Assembly (NCBI GenBank): GCA_933228675.1
Contig: OW121743.1
Span: 84,151,938 to 84,215,937 of the forward strand
Direction of reading: 5' to 3'
Length of the DNA: 64,000 bases
From: Stomorhina lunata
Taxonomy: Eukaryota; Arthropoda; Insecta; Diptera; Rhiniidae
In this document: one piece after another, positions 52,071-62,410 of the stretch
How positions within the stretch are numbered: position 1 is the stretch's first letter
Layout of the letters: the number at the start of each line of letters is the position of its first letter
Notes under the pieces: generated by a model
The model's database searches: none
What the model saw: only the letters and a program-made list of their open reading frames with translations
What the model was told of the DNA's origin: nothing
Made by a program: the position numbers and the translations under genes

Positions 52071-52670
52071 AAATATTAATAGCTTTTAACTGGCCTTTGT
52101 TACATTTTTTTGGCTTTCAGGAGTGGTTTTATATGAAAGCAATAGTCAAATATGGACCGATTCCTATATAACTTGATATACTAACCAATAGTTGCAAAAA
52201 ACTTCTCTATTCCAAATTTAGTCGTCATAGCTTTACAATTGTATTTAGTTTATCAGCATTAATGTGATTTCCGGGGCGGGGTTATGTAGGAGCTCTATCT
52301 AAATGTGAACCGATTTTACCCATTTTGAATACACAACTTAACCAAGATATCGAAAATACTTTTGTAAAATTTTGTCTCTCTAGCTCTTTTTGTTAAGGCG
52401 CTATCGCGCCTTAATATAAACCCCCTTTTTTGTATTTTTGTGTTTCCGTAAGTTTTTTATATGGGAGCTATGGTCAAATGATGACTGATTGTCACAAAAT
52501 TGTATACATTGGCTGGTATTTATATAAAGATTATGTTTGCAAAATTTAATGACCACTGTTGTCCTAGTTTATAATTAAATAGCTTTTATCTGGCATTTTA
52601 GTTGTTTCTGGGAGTGGTTTTTATATGAAAGCCATGGTCATGGTTGCATAAAACTTTTCTGCTGCATATA
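52071..52670. repeat. Diverged dispersed repeat, second locus
   Basis: Homologous to 6420-7411 in the same orientation. Shared blocks are TAGCTTTTAACTGGC, TATATGAAAGC-ATGGTCA, GATTTCCGGGGC, TGTGAACCGATTTTACCCAT, AAATTTTGTCTCTCTA and GGGAGCTATGGTCAAATG. The first block recurs near 52580, about 500 bp after its first occurrence, which suggests a tandem ancestral unit. It is non-coding. Confidence 0.7.
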
Positions 52671-52914
52671 TAAAAAGTGTTTCTATACTAAAACCAAAAA
52701 ATATTAGTATGTACAACCTTTCCTTGACATCAGCTTTTTTGAACGACATCATCGAAAATTGATCCATTAAAAAAAGCTAAGTTGTGAGCAAATATCTAAA
52801 GAATAATAAAATTACAAATTATTTCGAAACTCCTTAAAGTAGGCAACTCGATTTTCTTAAGATAATATATCGAACGTCAAAATTTAGCCTCACAAACAAC
52901 AGCTTATAAATGCA
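52671..52914. other. Short unique segment with one repeat end
   Basis: Holds the CTCCTTAAAGTAGGCAACTC terminal motif near 52830. Nothing else was recognised. Confidence 0.45.
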
Positions 52915-53240
52915 TTCTGGAGCCAAATCGCCGCATTCGATATCGATTGAAAAGTAAGACTTTTAAGCAAATTTTATGTAACATACTTTAGAGATTTTCA
53001 AAATAATTTATTTTTCAAAAAGTGTAATAAAAATTTTAATCTAAACATATACATTATTAGTCTAAACATTCAGTTAAAATGAAATTCGTTTACTATCAGG
53101 GAACTTTTGACAAATAAATAACATAAAAGAAAACCTTATATATTAAACATTATTTAGATTATCCTAAAAGTATGCTACACAAATGTTTCTGAAATATCTT
53201 ACATTTCGATCGATATCGAGTGCGGGGAATTTTTTTTAAG
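52915..53240. mobile_element. MITE-like inverted-terminal repeat, copy 2 (best preserved)
   Basis: The left end reads CCAAATCGCCGCATTCGATATCGAT and the right end, in reverse complement, CCCCGCACTCGATATCGAT. This gives imperfect terminal inverted repeats of about 20-25 bp. Inside them a second inverted pair occurs: TGTAACATACTTTAGAG on the left and CCTAAAAGTATGCTACA on the right. The interior shares ordered blocks with the copies at 50.1 and 56.2 kb. There is no transposase frame. I could not define a clean target duplication, so the exact ends and class remain open. Confidence 0.6.
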
Positions 53241-53950
53241 CCAGCCTTGTGCATTTTCCCAGAAACAAAAAGTTGAAGCCCTTAAATTTTTCCCCCTGGC
53301 TCTTCGATATCTTTAAATGTTCGTATGCGTGCGCTTGTGTTTAAGCATAAATTGTTGTGATTATCATTGTTATTAATATAAATTAAGTGGTTGTTGAAAT
53401 GTCTGCTACAATTTGTATGAACATTAATCTATACTTACAAATAAATGACTACTTAGCAAAAGATTGTAGGTAAACAGATATACATAAATTATTACAGATA
53501 TATATACACACATTGAAGAATATAATAGAGTTCGTATGTAGAAAAACAATCAGATGATTTTTAAGGAAATCACGGCTGACTCAGTCCTAGAGACCTATCA
53601 AAAGATTTAATAAAAGATATTAAATCGAATAATATTGTCATGATTCTACTTTTTTCTGTAGCCCAAAAATGCACTTACTGTTCGGTTAATGATCCGCTGA
53701 CATCGTTGGACTCATATAAGTGATCAGTTTATTTCATATTTGGGGCCGACCAACTGATCCCATAGTCCGATTTAACTCAAGACAGTTAAGGCACCGGCTG
53801 ATATTTTGGAGAAAGTAACCAAAATATGAACAACTTCAGCTCTATCCACTGTTAATCTTAACATGAAATCTAACTATTAAATTATGTAGATCGGTCTATC
53901 GAATCAAGATCTCAAAAATTTCTCTACTATTTATGTGTTATTTATTTATT
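53241..53950. other. Unique region, slightly less AT-rich
   Basis: About 0.7 kb. The stretch 53570-53870 is more complex than its surroundings and could be a decayed mobile element, but no open frame or border supports this. Confidence 0.45.
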
Positions 53951-54066
53951 TAATCAGTAGCCAAATTGCGTCATTCGATATATAGAAATATATATATCGA
54001 TATATCGAAAATTTCAGAAACATTTGTGTAGCATACTTTTGGGATAATCTAAATAATATTGAGACT
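53951..54066. repeat. MITE-like repeat, partial copy 3
   Basis: AGCCAAATTGCGTCATTCGA, then a TATATATCGATATATCGAAA dyad, then GAAACATTTGTGTAGCATACTTTT and GGGATAATCTAAATAATATT. The second half is the reverse complement of the right end of copy 2. The two ends are thus brought together with the middle missing. Confidence 0.55.
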
Positions 54067-55354
54067 ATTTAGATAAATTCCGCTTTTGGAATCCTACGAA
54101 GTATCAGCATGATTTCAAAAATTCTATGTAAACCCTTTATCACGAAGTTTTATCTGTGCAAATTCTTTTCATGCATTTTTATCCGCATCCGCCCACAAAG
54201 TGTTAAATTTTTTTCTATATGAAATGATAGGAGTATTTTAGTTTTTGCCTAAATTTTAAAAACAAAGAACTAAATTATTTAAAGGACTTAATGGTATATA
54301 AAAACACATTAAAGTAGCTTTATTTTAAGTCATCTAAATCCATGAAGTAGTTTCGGAGTAATTGTAATTTTTCCCCAAAAGTTTGTGCCCTTTGAAGACA
54401 CGCCTAAGGATATGCAGCAAAAAAATCACTTACGAATAAATCAAATGTAAGACATGATTTGCAATTCTATGATCTGTAAGTAATAAATAGTTGAGTTTTA
54501 TTAAAATATAACCGAATTTGCCTAGTTTTTTCATATTAGAAAATTATGCTCTTTCTTAGGCCGATTTTAAAAATCATTTTGTAATTTTTTTCAAAATTTC
54601 GTTCAACAAATATTACAAATAATAAATTTGCTTTTCAGTTTCATAAAACAAACAAATCTGGGAATAATATACAATAATATAACCGTTTTGCAGTACCTGC
54701 GATTTGAAATCGTACAATTTCGGGCAAATTTTAATTTTTTGTAATAATTTGTTAAATTGTACAAACTTACAACATTAATAAAAGTAATAGTGAATATTAT
54801 TACTCAGTTTATGCAGAATATACACGGTATTGTTTTTTTAATATTGAAAAATTTTAACCCATTTCTTTTCTAAGGTCAAAGGTCAAATTTTATAATTTTT
54901 TCATTTTCTATAGAAAAATAACGGAATATAATGAGTTTTTCTTATTAAATTCTGTATAAAATGCAAAAATATATTAATTTTTATTAATATTAAGTCTTTC
55001 TATTATTAACCCCAAACAAACATGGGGACTAAAATGACCCCCTCTGGTGTTGAAGGGTATAATTATATGGAATTATTCTGGCCCTATTTATATAAAGTGA
55101 TACGTATTTTTCCTATATTTATCGCAAATTATAGGTAGACATTGTAAATAATTCTACTTAATATAATGCTAAGTTTTAACTTAAATTTTTAAGAAGCTTG
55201 AATAAATCAAATATATCAATTACTTCAAAAACGAACAATGTTTAGAACTTCCTAAAAATATACAATAAAATTTCTTTAAAAATCTCTTTCTATTTGAATT
55301 AAAACTTTCGTTTTCGCAGTAATTGTCTAGAAGATTTTAGATTAAGACTTTAAT
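54067..55354. other. Unique AT-rich region
   Basis: About 1.3 kb without a supported gene. Short G/C-bearing patches near 54340-54420 and 55010-55060 look like old dispersed-repeat fragments, but they cannot be assigned. Confidence 0.45.
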
Positions 55355-55600
55355 ATTACATTGCATACTTTTGGGGTAATCAAAATTATTATTATTATTA
55401 TTATTATTATCAAGTTTGATGTCTAGATAGAAACTTGTACTTACTTAAATTTATTATAATAAAACTTTAACAATATCAGTCAGCTTTTTGACAGAGAAGT
55501 ATACAACTCTATGCAATATAAAGTCAAATTTAAAATCTCCTAAAAGTATGTTACATAATTGTTAGCAGTTCATGAACGAATGCTACGATTCGACATTTTA
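55355..55600. repeat. MITE-like repeat, copy 4
   Basis: Opens with TTGCATACTTTTGGGGTAATC and closes with CTCCTAAAAGTATGTTACAT followed by GAACGAATGCTACGATTCGA. The inside has AACAATATCAGTCAGCTTTT and TTTGACAGAG, matching copy 6. A (ATT)n run (about 55388-55411) lies near the left end. Confidence 0.55.
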
Positions 55601-56185
55601 GGCTAAATTTGTTTAAAAAAATATGTCTAATTAAATCAGATATATTCGAGCTAATTTAAGTGATAATATTTATATATTTAATTAGTTTTGTTTATCAACA
55701 AACTTTTTCCCCAAACTTTATAAAATATTCATACAAAATTAAGTTATTTAAATAATACATAGTTTAAATTGTTAATAGAACTATTCAAAAATTCAAAGTT
55801 CCTGTAAATCTATTGTAAATTATGTATTTGAAAATTATTTTTGTAAATTATTCAATAAAATTCCAAAAATTTAATAGCCGGGTATTACTAATGTTTTATG
55901 TTAAAATTTAACATACAAAAACTATATTTAAATTATTTGTATTTAGTAACAATAGACACGATATTATAATAATGAACAGCAATATAAAGTTTATTTATTT
56001 AGTTGCATTTCCACATAAGGCTTAATAATATGCAGAAATTTATACTAAATATGTTAAAAGTATATGAATGAAAATATAGTATATTAGTTCAACAGAGCAA
56101 CCCAAGAAACAAAATTAGGAAATTATTTAAAGTTTTCAAAAATTTGTTCAATTTACTCAAAACCACAGGCAAAATATGTTTTAAT
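55601..56185. other. Unique AT-rich region
   Basis: About 0.6 kb. No gene or element border was seen. Confidence 0.5.
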
Positions 56186-56485
56186 ATAATTCCAAATTGC
56201 GGAATTTAATACTAATCGAAAACTCAGACTTTTAAGCAAATATTTTGTAGCATATCTTAGGGATCTTTAAAAGTATTTATTTTGCAAAAAGTTTAAAAAA
56301 TTTTGATATCCTAACATATCCGTTTGTTTATCAAAACATTTAGTTTAAATGAAATTCTTCTACTATCAGGGAACTTTTGACAAATAAGTGCCAATGTTGT
56401 AAACCTTATATGTTACCTATTATTTAGATTATCCTAAAAGTATGCTCAAATATCTTACATGTCGATGATATCGAATGAGGCGATT
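56186..56485. repeat. MITE-like repeat, copy 5
   Basis: CCAAATTGCGGAATTTAATA at the left, then GACTTTTAAGCAAATATTTT, GTAGCATATCTTAGGGATC, CAAAAAGTTTAAAAAATTTT, ATCAGGGAACTTTTGACAAA, TTATCCTAAAAGTATGC and TCGAATGAGGCGA. It is colinear with copies 1 and 2 but diverged. Confidence 0.6.
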
Positions 56486-57225
56486 AAATTCCTGATTGAA
56501 AAGCATTCAGTGGTTGAGCATTAAATCAATTTATTGTTTATATACATACATACGTATCTGATGCGATCGTTCATTGGTATTTTCTTTTAAACTTACCTTT
56601 TAAAATTCCTTTTATATGCTTCACTTTTTAAAATTTTCAATTAATCTGAAAATATACAAAAAAAAAATACAAACTTAAAGAAATCTTCATACAAAAATGT
56701 TCGTTGGGTAGTAAATAGCATTATTCATGCATAATTGTTTATATACAAAATCTCATGCAAATAAATAAACAAATAAATAGAAAACAAAAACATTAGTGTT
56801 TTTAAGCTAATGAACAACTACAATAAAATAAAACAAAATAAAGGCGCTTTAAGTCTCATAAAATCATGTAATTATTAAAATAAATGCAATCACATACGGC
56901 CTATTGTCCTTTAACTATAAATAGAAAAAAACATACACATACTCAGACAAATTTAATGATAACAGTTTATTAAATATGTGTGCGTTAAAGCTTTGCCATT
57001 ATAAAAATAAGAGCCATAAATAGGGGCAGACAAATTTGAATATTTAAATAATTATGACACAAGATATGATAGAAATTAAAAGCATCACAATAAATTAGAA
57101 AAACGATTAAAATAATGAGAGCCAAAATTAAATTCACAGTGATAATAAATCGTTCGAAATTTTTACTATTTTATTTTAGAAACAAAATACGAGATTAAAT
57201 GAAACTTCATAATTACCAAAGACTA
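56486..57225. other. Unique AT-rich region
   Basis: About 0.7 kb, many A-runs and short AAATAAAC-type repeats. No gene was seen. Confidence 0.5.
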
Positions 57226-57870
57226 ACAAGGGCATATTCGATCGGAATAGAATTGGGAACAATGCATACTTTTAGGAGGTTCAGTAAAAAAATTATAGGA
57301 ATTATGTTATTAAAACTAATGTGCTGTTTATATAACACAAGCAGCGGACGATTAAGTGAAATTTGAATGAGTTTTGTTATTGTAACAAAAACAAAATACA
57401 TGTAAATTTCACTTAATCGTCAGCCGCTTGTGTTATATAAACAGCATATAAGACGTTAATTTTTCACTGATGGTTTCTAAAAAGAAAACATCACTATGTA
57501 AACAACATTATGTAAATCGTTTGGTAGCAACTAAAAGTATGCAACTCAATTTTCTTGAACATATTCAAAATTATTCTTATAACTAAAAACATTAAAAAGT
57601 TTGACTTTTACGTAGGACCTTTTAAAACAAGTTTCAATAAAACCTTAACACTATCAGAAAGAATTTGACAAAGGAATTTGCAATATATAAAACTTTTAAG
57701 CCTTTCCCTTTTAGAACAAGTTTTAATAAAATCCTGACACTATCACGAAGAATTTGACAAACAAATTTGCAATTAAGTAAACTTTAAACATAATGAACTT
57801 TTTAGAATCTCCTAAAAGTATGTTACATTATCGTTACAATCTTCTTTTGCGAATGTCACAATTAGAAGTT
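57226..57870. repeat. MITE-like repeats, copies 6/7, compound
   Basis: The terminal motif occurs as ATGCATACTTTTAGGAGGTT near 57262, as ACTAAAAGTATGCAACTC near 57530, and as TCTCCTAAAAGTATGTTACA near 57808. Between the last two, a block of about 115 bp is duplicated (ACAAGTTTCAATAAAACCTT and ACAAGTTTTAATAAAATCCT, each followed by TATCA-GAA-GAATTTGACAA). This looks like one element nested in or fused to another. Confidence 0.55.
57321..57447. repeat. Long hairpin: 44-bp arms, 39-bp loop
   Basis: The left arm 57321-57364 and right arm 57404-57447 are reverse complements at 41 of 44 positions (arm begins GTGCTGTTTATATAACACAA). They are separated by a 39-bp loop containing GTTATTGTAACAAAAAC. The high arm identity means a recent origin or active arm conversion. 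There is no coding content on either strand. Confidence 0.9.
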
Positions 57871-57884
57871 TTATTAAAAAAAAA

Positions 57885-59105
57885 TTTAAATTCAAAATTT
57901 TCTTTAGAAAACATTATATCAAAAATGTTCTTTATAAAAATTTATATCAACAATTTTTTATAAAAAAAATTATGTCAAAAATTTCTGTAGACAAAAATAT
58001 AAAAAAAAGTTATATAAAAAATTTTCAATAAAAAAAGTTATATCAAACATTTTCTATAGAAGAAATTATATCAAATATTTTCTGCAGAAAAAATTTATAT
58101 CAAAAATTTTCTATAGAAAAAATAATATCAAAAATTGTCTATGAAAAAAAGATTGTATTAAAAATTTTTTATAGAAAAAATTTGTATCAAAAAATTCATA
58201 TAACAAATTTTCTATAGAAAATGACTTTATCAAAAATTGTCTATAGAAAAAATTTATGTCAAAAATTTTCTATAAAAATATAATTTCTAAAATTTTCTAT
58301 AGAAAAAATTTATACCAAGAATTTTCTTTAGAAAAAGTTCAAATCTAAAAATTTTTTATAGAAAATATTTATATAAAAAATTTTCAATAAAAAAAGCTAT
58401 ATCAAACAATTTCTATAGATAAAATTTATATCAAAATTTTTCTAAAGAAAAAATGTATATCAACAAATTTCTGTAGAAAAAAATGTATATCAAATATTTT
58501 CTATAAAACAATAATTTCTAAAATTTTCTATAGAAATATTTATACCAAGAATTTTCTATTGAAAAAGTTCATATCAAAAAATTTTTATCAAAAATTGTTT
58601 ATAGAAAAAATTTATATCAAAAATTTTCAATAAGAAAAGGTACATTAAACATTTTCAATAGGAAAAATATATATCAAAAATTTTCTATAGAAAAAAATTT
58701 ATATCAAAAATTTTCAATAAAAAAAAGTATATTAAACATGTGCTTTAGGAAACATATATGTCAAAAAATTTTCTATACAAAAATTTATATTAAAAATTTT
58801 TTATAGAAAAAATTTTTTGAAACTTTTTATTTTGTTGAAAATCCTATATTTAAAATTTTCTATAGAAAAGTTTACGTTGAAAATTTTCTTTAGAAAAATT
58901 AATGGTAAAAATTTTCTATAAAAAATTATATTGAAAATTTTCTATAGGAAAGTTAGTATCAAAAGTTTTCTGTAAAAAAATTTATATTGAAAATTTTTTA
59001 AAGAAAATTCTTAAATTAAAATTTTTTATAGAAAATTTTTTATACCAAATTTAAAGAAATTTTCAATATTATAATTTTTCATAGACAATTTTTGATAAAA
59101 ATATT
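57885..59105. repeat. Family E satellite, left of the LTR element
   Basis: About 40 degenerate units of about 29-31 bp, ATCAAAAATTTTCTATAGAA then AAAATTTAT, with the palindrome TTTTCTATAGAAAA shared with family B. It is interrupted at 59105 by the BEL/Pao insertion and resumes at 61662. Confidence 0.9.
59101..59105. repeat. Target-site duplication, left copy (ATATT)
   Basis: ATATT directly before the left LTR border; the same five bases follow the right LTR at 61657-61661. Five bp fits BEL/Pao insertion. Confidence 0.9.
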
Positions 59106-59543
59106 TGAATAGCTCAGTTTGTTGAATATGTGGATGTCACCTATATTGATTGGAACACCTTTTAATAATCCCTGAGTCTAGTAAAATACTCAGTATATTT
59201 TGTGACTCGGAACAGAGAACAAACAAAATCCAATATATGAAATGAAAAGACAACGAATTTGGATATTAGATTAAGTTTATTTCTGTAGGAACAAATGGAT
59301 CTTACCAACACGTCTTGTTCTGGATAGGAATCGATCAAGAAGAAAGATTAGTTGGCGGAAATATCTATCTGAGCCTTATTTTTAGTTTGACATTTAATTT
59401 AGGCTTTAATATTTAGAAAGAGATAGATAGTATGCTGCAAAGTAAGTCATTCAGCAAATACATTTATTGCCACTATGCACTATTTGGGGGAAATGGGGAC
59501 AATAAATGGCAATATTTGTAATTTAAGGAATTTGGCGTAAACA
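59106..59543 (-). repeat. 3' LTR of the BEL/Pao element
   Basis: 438 bp. On the plus strand it starts TGAATAGCTCAG and ends GGCGTAAACA. No difference from 61219-61656 was found by eye. On the element strand it contains an AATAAA in GGCAATAAATG, a candidate polyadenylation signal. Confidence 0.95.
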
Positions 59544-59557
59544 TTACTCCCCACCTT
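59544..59557 (-). other. Polypurine tract
   Basis: On the element strand AAGGTGGGGAGTAA abuts the 3' LTR, the position where plus-strand DNA synthesis is primed. It has two non-purines (T), so it is a slightly imperfect tract. Confidence 0.75.
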
Positions 59558-59797
59558 GCAGCATTTGCAGAATAAGACTCAGATATTTTACAATAAAGAA
59601 GTTTATAAAAGAATTCAGTACATTAATTTAAGATCTTAGTTCTAATCTTATTAAAATACATATATTTTCAATTCATTCTTAATATGTAGGAAAAATTCAA
59701 TTTTAAAAAAGTAATAGTATTTTCAAAAATTCAAATAAAGTTTGTTTTTATTCAATAATTATAAGATTAATATTTTAATAGTGCATTCTCTAGGAAA

Positions 59798-60496
59798 TTA
59801 GGATGTTTCGCAAGGACCATATATGATCCAGCCAAACATAGTGCTCTGGGCTGTTGGCAGTCCAGTTTTGGTAAAAACTCCTTCTCGAATAACCTTTGGA
59901 TATACATCTACACCCAGTATAATATCAATTTCATAGTCTTCTGAAAGTGACTGTGATGGAGTATTAATAGTGATTCTATTGTCGACCCTAAATATACCTT
60001 CAATTTTAGAATTGGAGTCGAATCTGGACTTAATCACAATGGGACACATAGTCTCGTCTTGCATCGATAGTGTTGTAAGATTAAATTTTGAAACAAGCTT
60101 TTTAGAAATTCTACTAATTGGAGAAGCTGAGTCGAGTAAACATCGTACATAGGAAGTATGTTTATCGAGTTTTACAAGAGCTGTAGGCAAAAGCATTATT
60201 CGATTTTGACGCAATAAGGACGATAATGTGGTTATAGACGACGAAGGTTGTTCTGATGGTTTTGTGCGAATCGCTTTGGAAGTCGATGGTTGAGGAGTTG
60301 GTGAACGAGATGGTGTGAGTGATGGTGCTATAGCCTTACGAACATTTGGATTTATGTGGAGTAAAGTATGGTGTTGCTTTTTGCAATGACGACAACCATA
60401 CTTGGAAAAGCACGAGCCTTGAGAATGCTCATGAGCCAGACAATTCTTGCAATAGTTGTGAGTACGAACGGCTCGGATACGGTCTGAAATGCTCAT
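59798..60496 (-). CDS. BEL/Pao Gag-Pol fragment: zinc knuckles plus aspartic protease
   Basis: 232 codons, ATG at 60496-60494, stop TAA at 59800-59798. Residues 16-29 form a CX2CX4HX4C knuckle (C16, C19, H24, C29). Residues 35-47 form a second CX2CX4HX3H knuckle (C35, C38, H43, H47) ending HHTLLH, typical of BEL/Pao nucleocapsids. A Ser/Pro/Thr-rich linker follows (about 57-95). The retropepsin-like protease starts near residue 100: catalytic loop D122-S-A-S, IILGVD at 192-197, and the conserved FGWIIYGP near 221-228. The knuckles would bind element RNA and the protease would cleave Gag-Pol in the virus-like particle. The N-terminal Gag region is missing: an in-frame TAA lies about 25 bp upstream of the ATG. 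The frame stops before reverse transcriptase, RNase H and integrase. The frame itself is intact, so the short protein could still be made. CATGAGCATTTCAG at its start resembles a splice acceptor, so a spliced product joining an upstream exon cannot be excluded. Confidence 0.93.
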   Translation of the reverse strand: MSISDRIRAVRTHNYCKNCLAHEHSQGSCFSKYGCRHCKKQHHTLLHINPNVRKAIAPSLTPSRSPTPQPSTSKAIRTKPSEQPSSSITTLSSLLRQNRIMLLPTALVKLDKHTSYVRCLLDSASPISRISKKLVSKFNLTTLSMQDETMCPIVIKSRFDSNSKIEGIFRVDNRITINTPSQSLSEDYEIDIILGVDVYPKVIREGVFTKTGLPTAQSTMFGWIIYGPCETS

Positions 60497-61198
60497 GAAG
60501 ATAAATGAAGAGAGATTTCTTTATGAGACAAGGTTAGAAAGAAAGCTGAGAGAAAGTACTAAATCGATCTCTGCAGTTTCTGTTAATTGTAAAGGAAGAG
60601 AAATGCACAAATCCACAATGTTACGAATATTAACATGAAATGTTAAGATTAACTTTTTATGTTACCGAACCGAAATAAAAAACGTGGGATTTTTGATTTT
60701 ATAAAATTGTAGTTTTTGGACAAAATTATAAATTGTTTAATATTTTCGGAATGATGATAAAATTATTGAGAACGAAATCAAACTTACTTAAAAGCTTTTT
60801 TTTACATCTGCTATTTTTGCTGTAGGTAAAATATGTAAATGCTGATTATCCAGTAAATGTTTGTGTAATAATCCAATTTTTTGCTGTATAATCCAAATTT
60901 TAGTAACCAATTTACTTCATATGTAGCCAATTTCTTAAATATTTCCTTTCACTGTTTATTTCCTTTATTTTATCATTAAATTTTTAAATTTTCTTTAATA
61001 ATTTTAATTTTTCCATAAGAAAAAATTATCACCAATATTAAATCACTTGTAACACCATGTAATGCACCATTAAAAATACTAATCAAAATAAAAAGAATAA
61101 GAACAAACAAACCTGTTCTGTAACAAATAATGAGAGTTGATAGGATTCCAGTGGATGAGTCGAAAATCTCAGAGATTATTATGCAATTCCAATATTGT
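60497..61198 (-). other. Leader/deleted gag region of the BEL/Pao element
   Basis: About 0.7 kb between primer site and open frame with stops in all frames. An open stretch of 80 codons at 60976-61218 starts inside the primer site without an ATG and resembles no Gag. It probably represents the 5' untranslated region plus the scar of the internal deletion. Confidence 0.6.
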
Positions 61199-61217
61199 AA
61201 TCCGGCTCGAAGGACCA
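61199..61217 (-). other. Primer-binding site, tRNA-Tyr
   Basis: The plus strand reads AATCCGGCTCGAAGGACCA, which is the 3' end of eukaryotic tRNA-Tyr including the added CCA. The element strand is therefore complementary to that tRNA over 19 bases. One base separates it from the 5' LTR. It is not a tRNA gene: no 5' half or anticodon arm is present. Confidence 0.9.
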
Positions 61218-61218
61218 A

Positions 61219-61656
61219 TGAATAGCTCAGTTTGTTGAATATGTGGATGTCACCTATATTGATTGGAACACCTTTTAATAATCCCTGAGTCTAGTAAAAT
61301 ACTCAGTATATTTTGTGACTCGGAACAGAGAACAAACAAAATCCAATATATGAAATGAAAAGACAACGAATTTGGATATTAGATTAAGTTTATTTCTGTA
61401 GGAACAAATGGATCTTACCAACACGTCTTGTTCTGGATAGGAATCGATCAAGAAGAAAGATTAGTTGGCGGAAATATCTATCTGAGCCTTATTTTTAGTT
61501 TGACATTTAATTTAGGCTTTAATATTTAGAAAGAGATAGATAGTATGCTGCAAAGTAAGTCATTCAGCAAATACATTTATTGCCACTATGCACTATTTGG
61601 GGGAAATGGGGACAATAAATGGCAATATTTGTAATTTAAGGAATTTGGCGTAAACA
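61219..61656 (-). repeat. 5' LTR of the BEL/Pao element
   Basis: 438 bp, no difference seen from 59106-59543. It contains the promoter for element transcription by position; no individual promoter motif was assigned. Confidence 0.95.
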
Positions 61657-61661
61657 ATATT
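61657..61661. repeat. Target-site duplication, right copy (ATATT)
   Basis: Identical to 59101-59105. Confidence 0.9.
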
Positions 61662-62410
61662 GTTATGGAAAGTTAGTATCAAAAGTTTTCTGTAAAAAAA
61701 TTTATATTGAAAATTTTTTAAAGAAAAGTGTAAATTGAAAATTTCTATAGAAAAATTTTAATTGAAAATTTTCTATAGAAAATTTGTTATTGAAATTTTG
61801 TAATAGAAAAATTTATATTTTGATAAAAAAAAAATATTTTGAAAATTTTCGATAAAAAAATTTTAAATTATAAATTTTTAATAGAAAAACTTATATTAAG
61901 AATTTTCCAATAAAAAAATTTAAATTTTTCTATTTATATATAACAAAAATTTTTTATAGAAAAACTAAAATCAAAAATTTTCTATAGAAAAATTTAAATT
62001 CAAAATTTTCTATAGAAAAATTTTAATTCAAAATTTTCTATAGAATAAAAAACTATACAAAATTTTCTATAACAATATTTTTATCAAAAATTGTCTATGA
62101 AAAATTATAATATTGAAAATTTCTCTAAAAAATTTTTTATAGAAAAATTGATATAAAAAATTTTCTATCAAAAATTTTAATTTAAGAATTTTATATTAAA
62201 AATTTTCGAAAGAAAATTTGAAATTGAAAATTTTCTATAGAAAATAAGAAATTGAAAATTTAATATGAAAAAATTTTTTATTGAAAATTTTCTATTGAAA
62301 TATATTTTTTTTGCGAATTTTCTATAAAAAATTTTATATTTTCTTTACAAAACTTCTATATTCAAAATTGTCTATAGAAAATTTTTTTATTGAAAAATTT
62401 TATATAAATT
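61662..62410. repeat. Family E satellite, right of the LTR element
   Basis: Continuation of the array at 57885-59105. 61667-61727 is identical over 61 bp to 58947-59007, about 164 bp apart before the insertion, so a small segmental duplication inside the array preceded it. Units become poor after about 62250. Confidence 0.88.

Larger units (their letters stand above)
59106..61656 (-). mobile_element. Non-autonomous BEL/Pao LTR retrotransposon
   Basis: A complete 2551-bp LTR unit read on the minus strand: 5' LTR 61656-61219, tRNA-Tyr primer site, a leader of about 0.7 kb, one open frame (60496-59798), polypurine tract, 3' LTR 59543-59106. The LTRs are 438 bp each and read as identical base for base. 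The ends are TG..CA and the target duplication ATATT is perfect, so the insertion is very recent. Autonomous BEL/Pao elements are usually 6-9 kb and encode Gag, protease, reverse transcriptase, RNase H and integrase. Here only the nucleocapsid knuckles and protease remain, so it must have been copied by enzymes from another element. It landed in a family E satellite array. The superfamily assignment rests on the protein motifs; LTR length and primer are consistent with it. Confidence 0.93.

Noticed and set aside
59970..60152. 60-codon plus-strand open frame
   Set aside because: Antisense shadow of the BEL/Pao protease frame.
61199..61217. tRNA-Tyr gene
   Set aside because: Only the 3' terminal 19 bases including CCA are present, adjoining an LTR; this is a primer-binding site.
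60976..61218. 80-codon open frame inside the LTR element
   Set aside because: It begins within the primer-binding site without an ATG and resembles no Gag protein.
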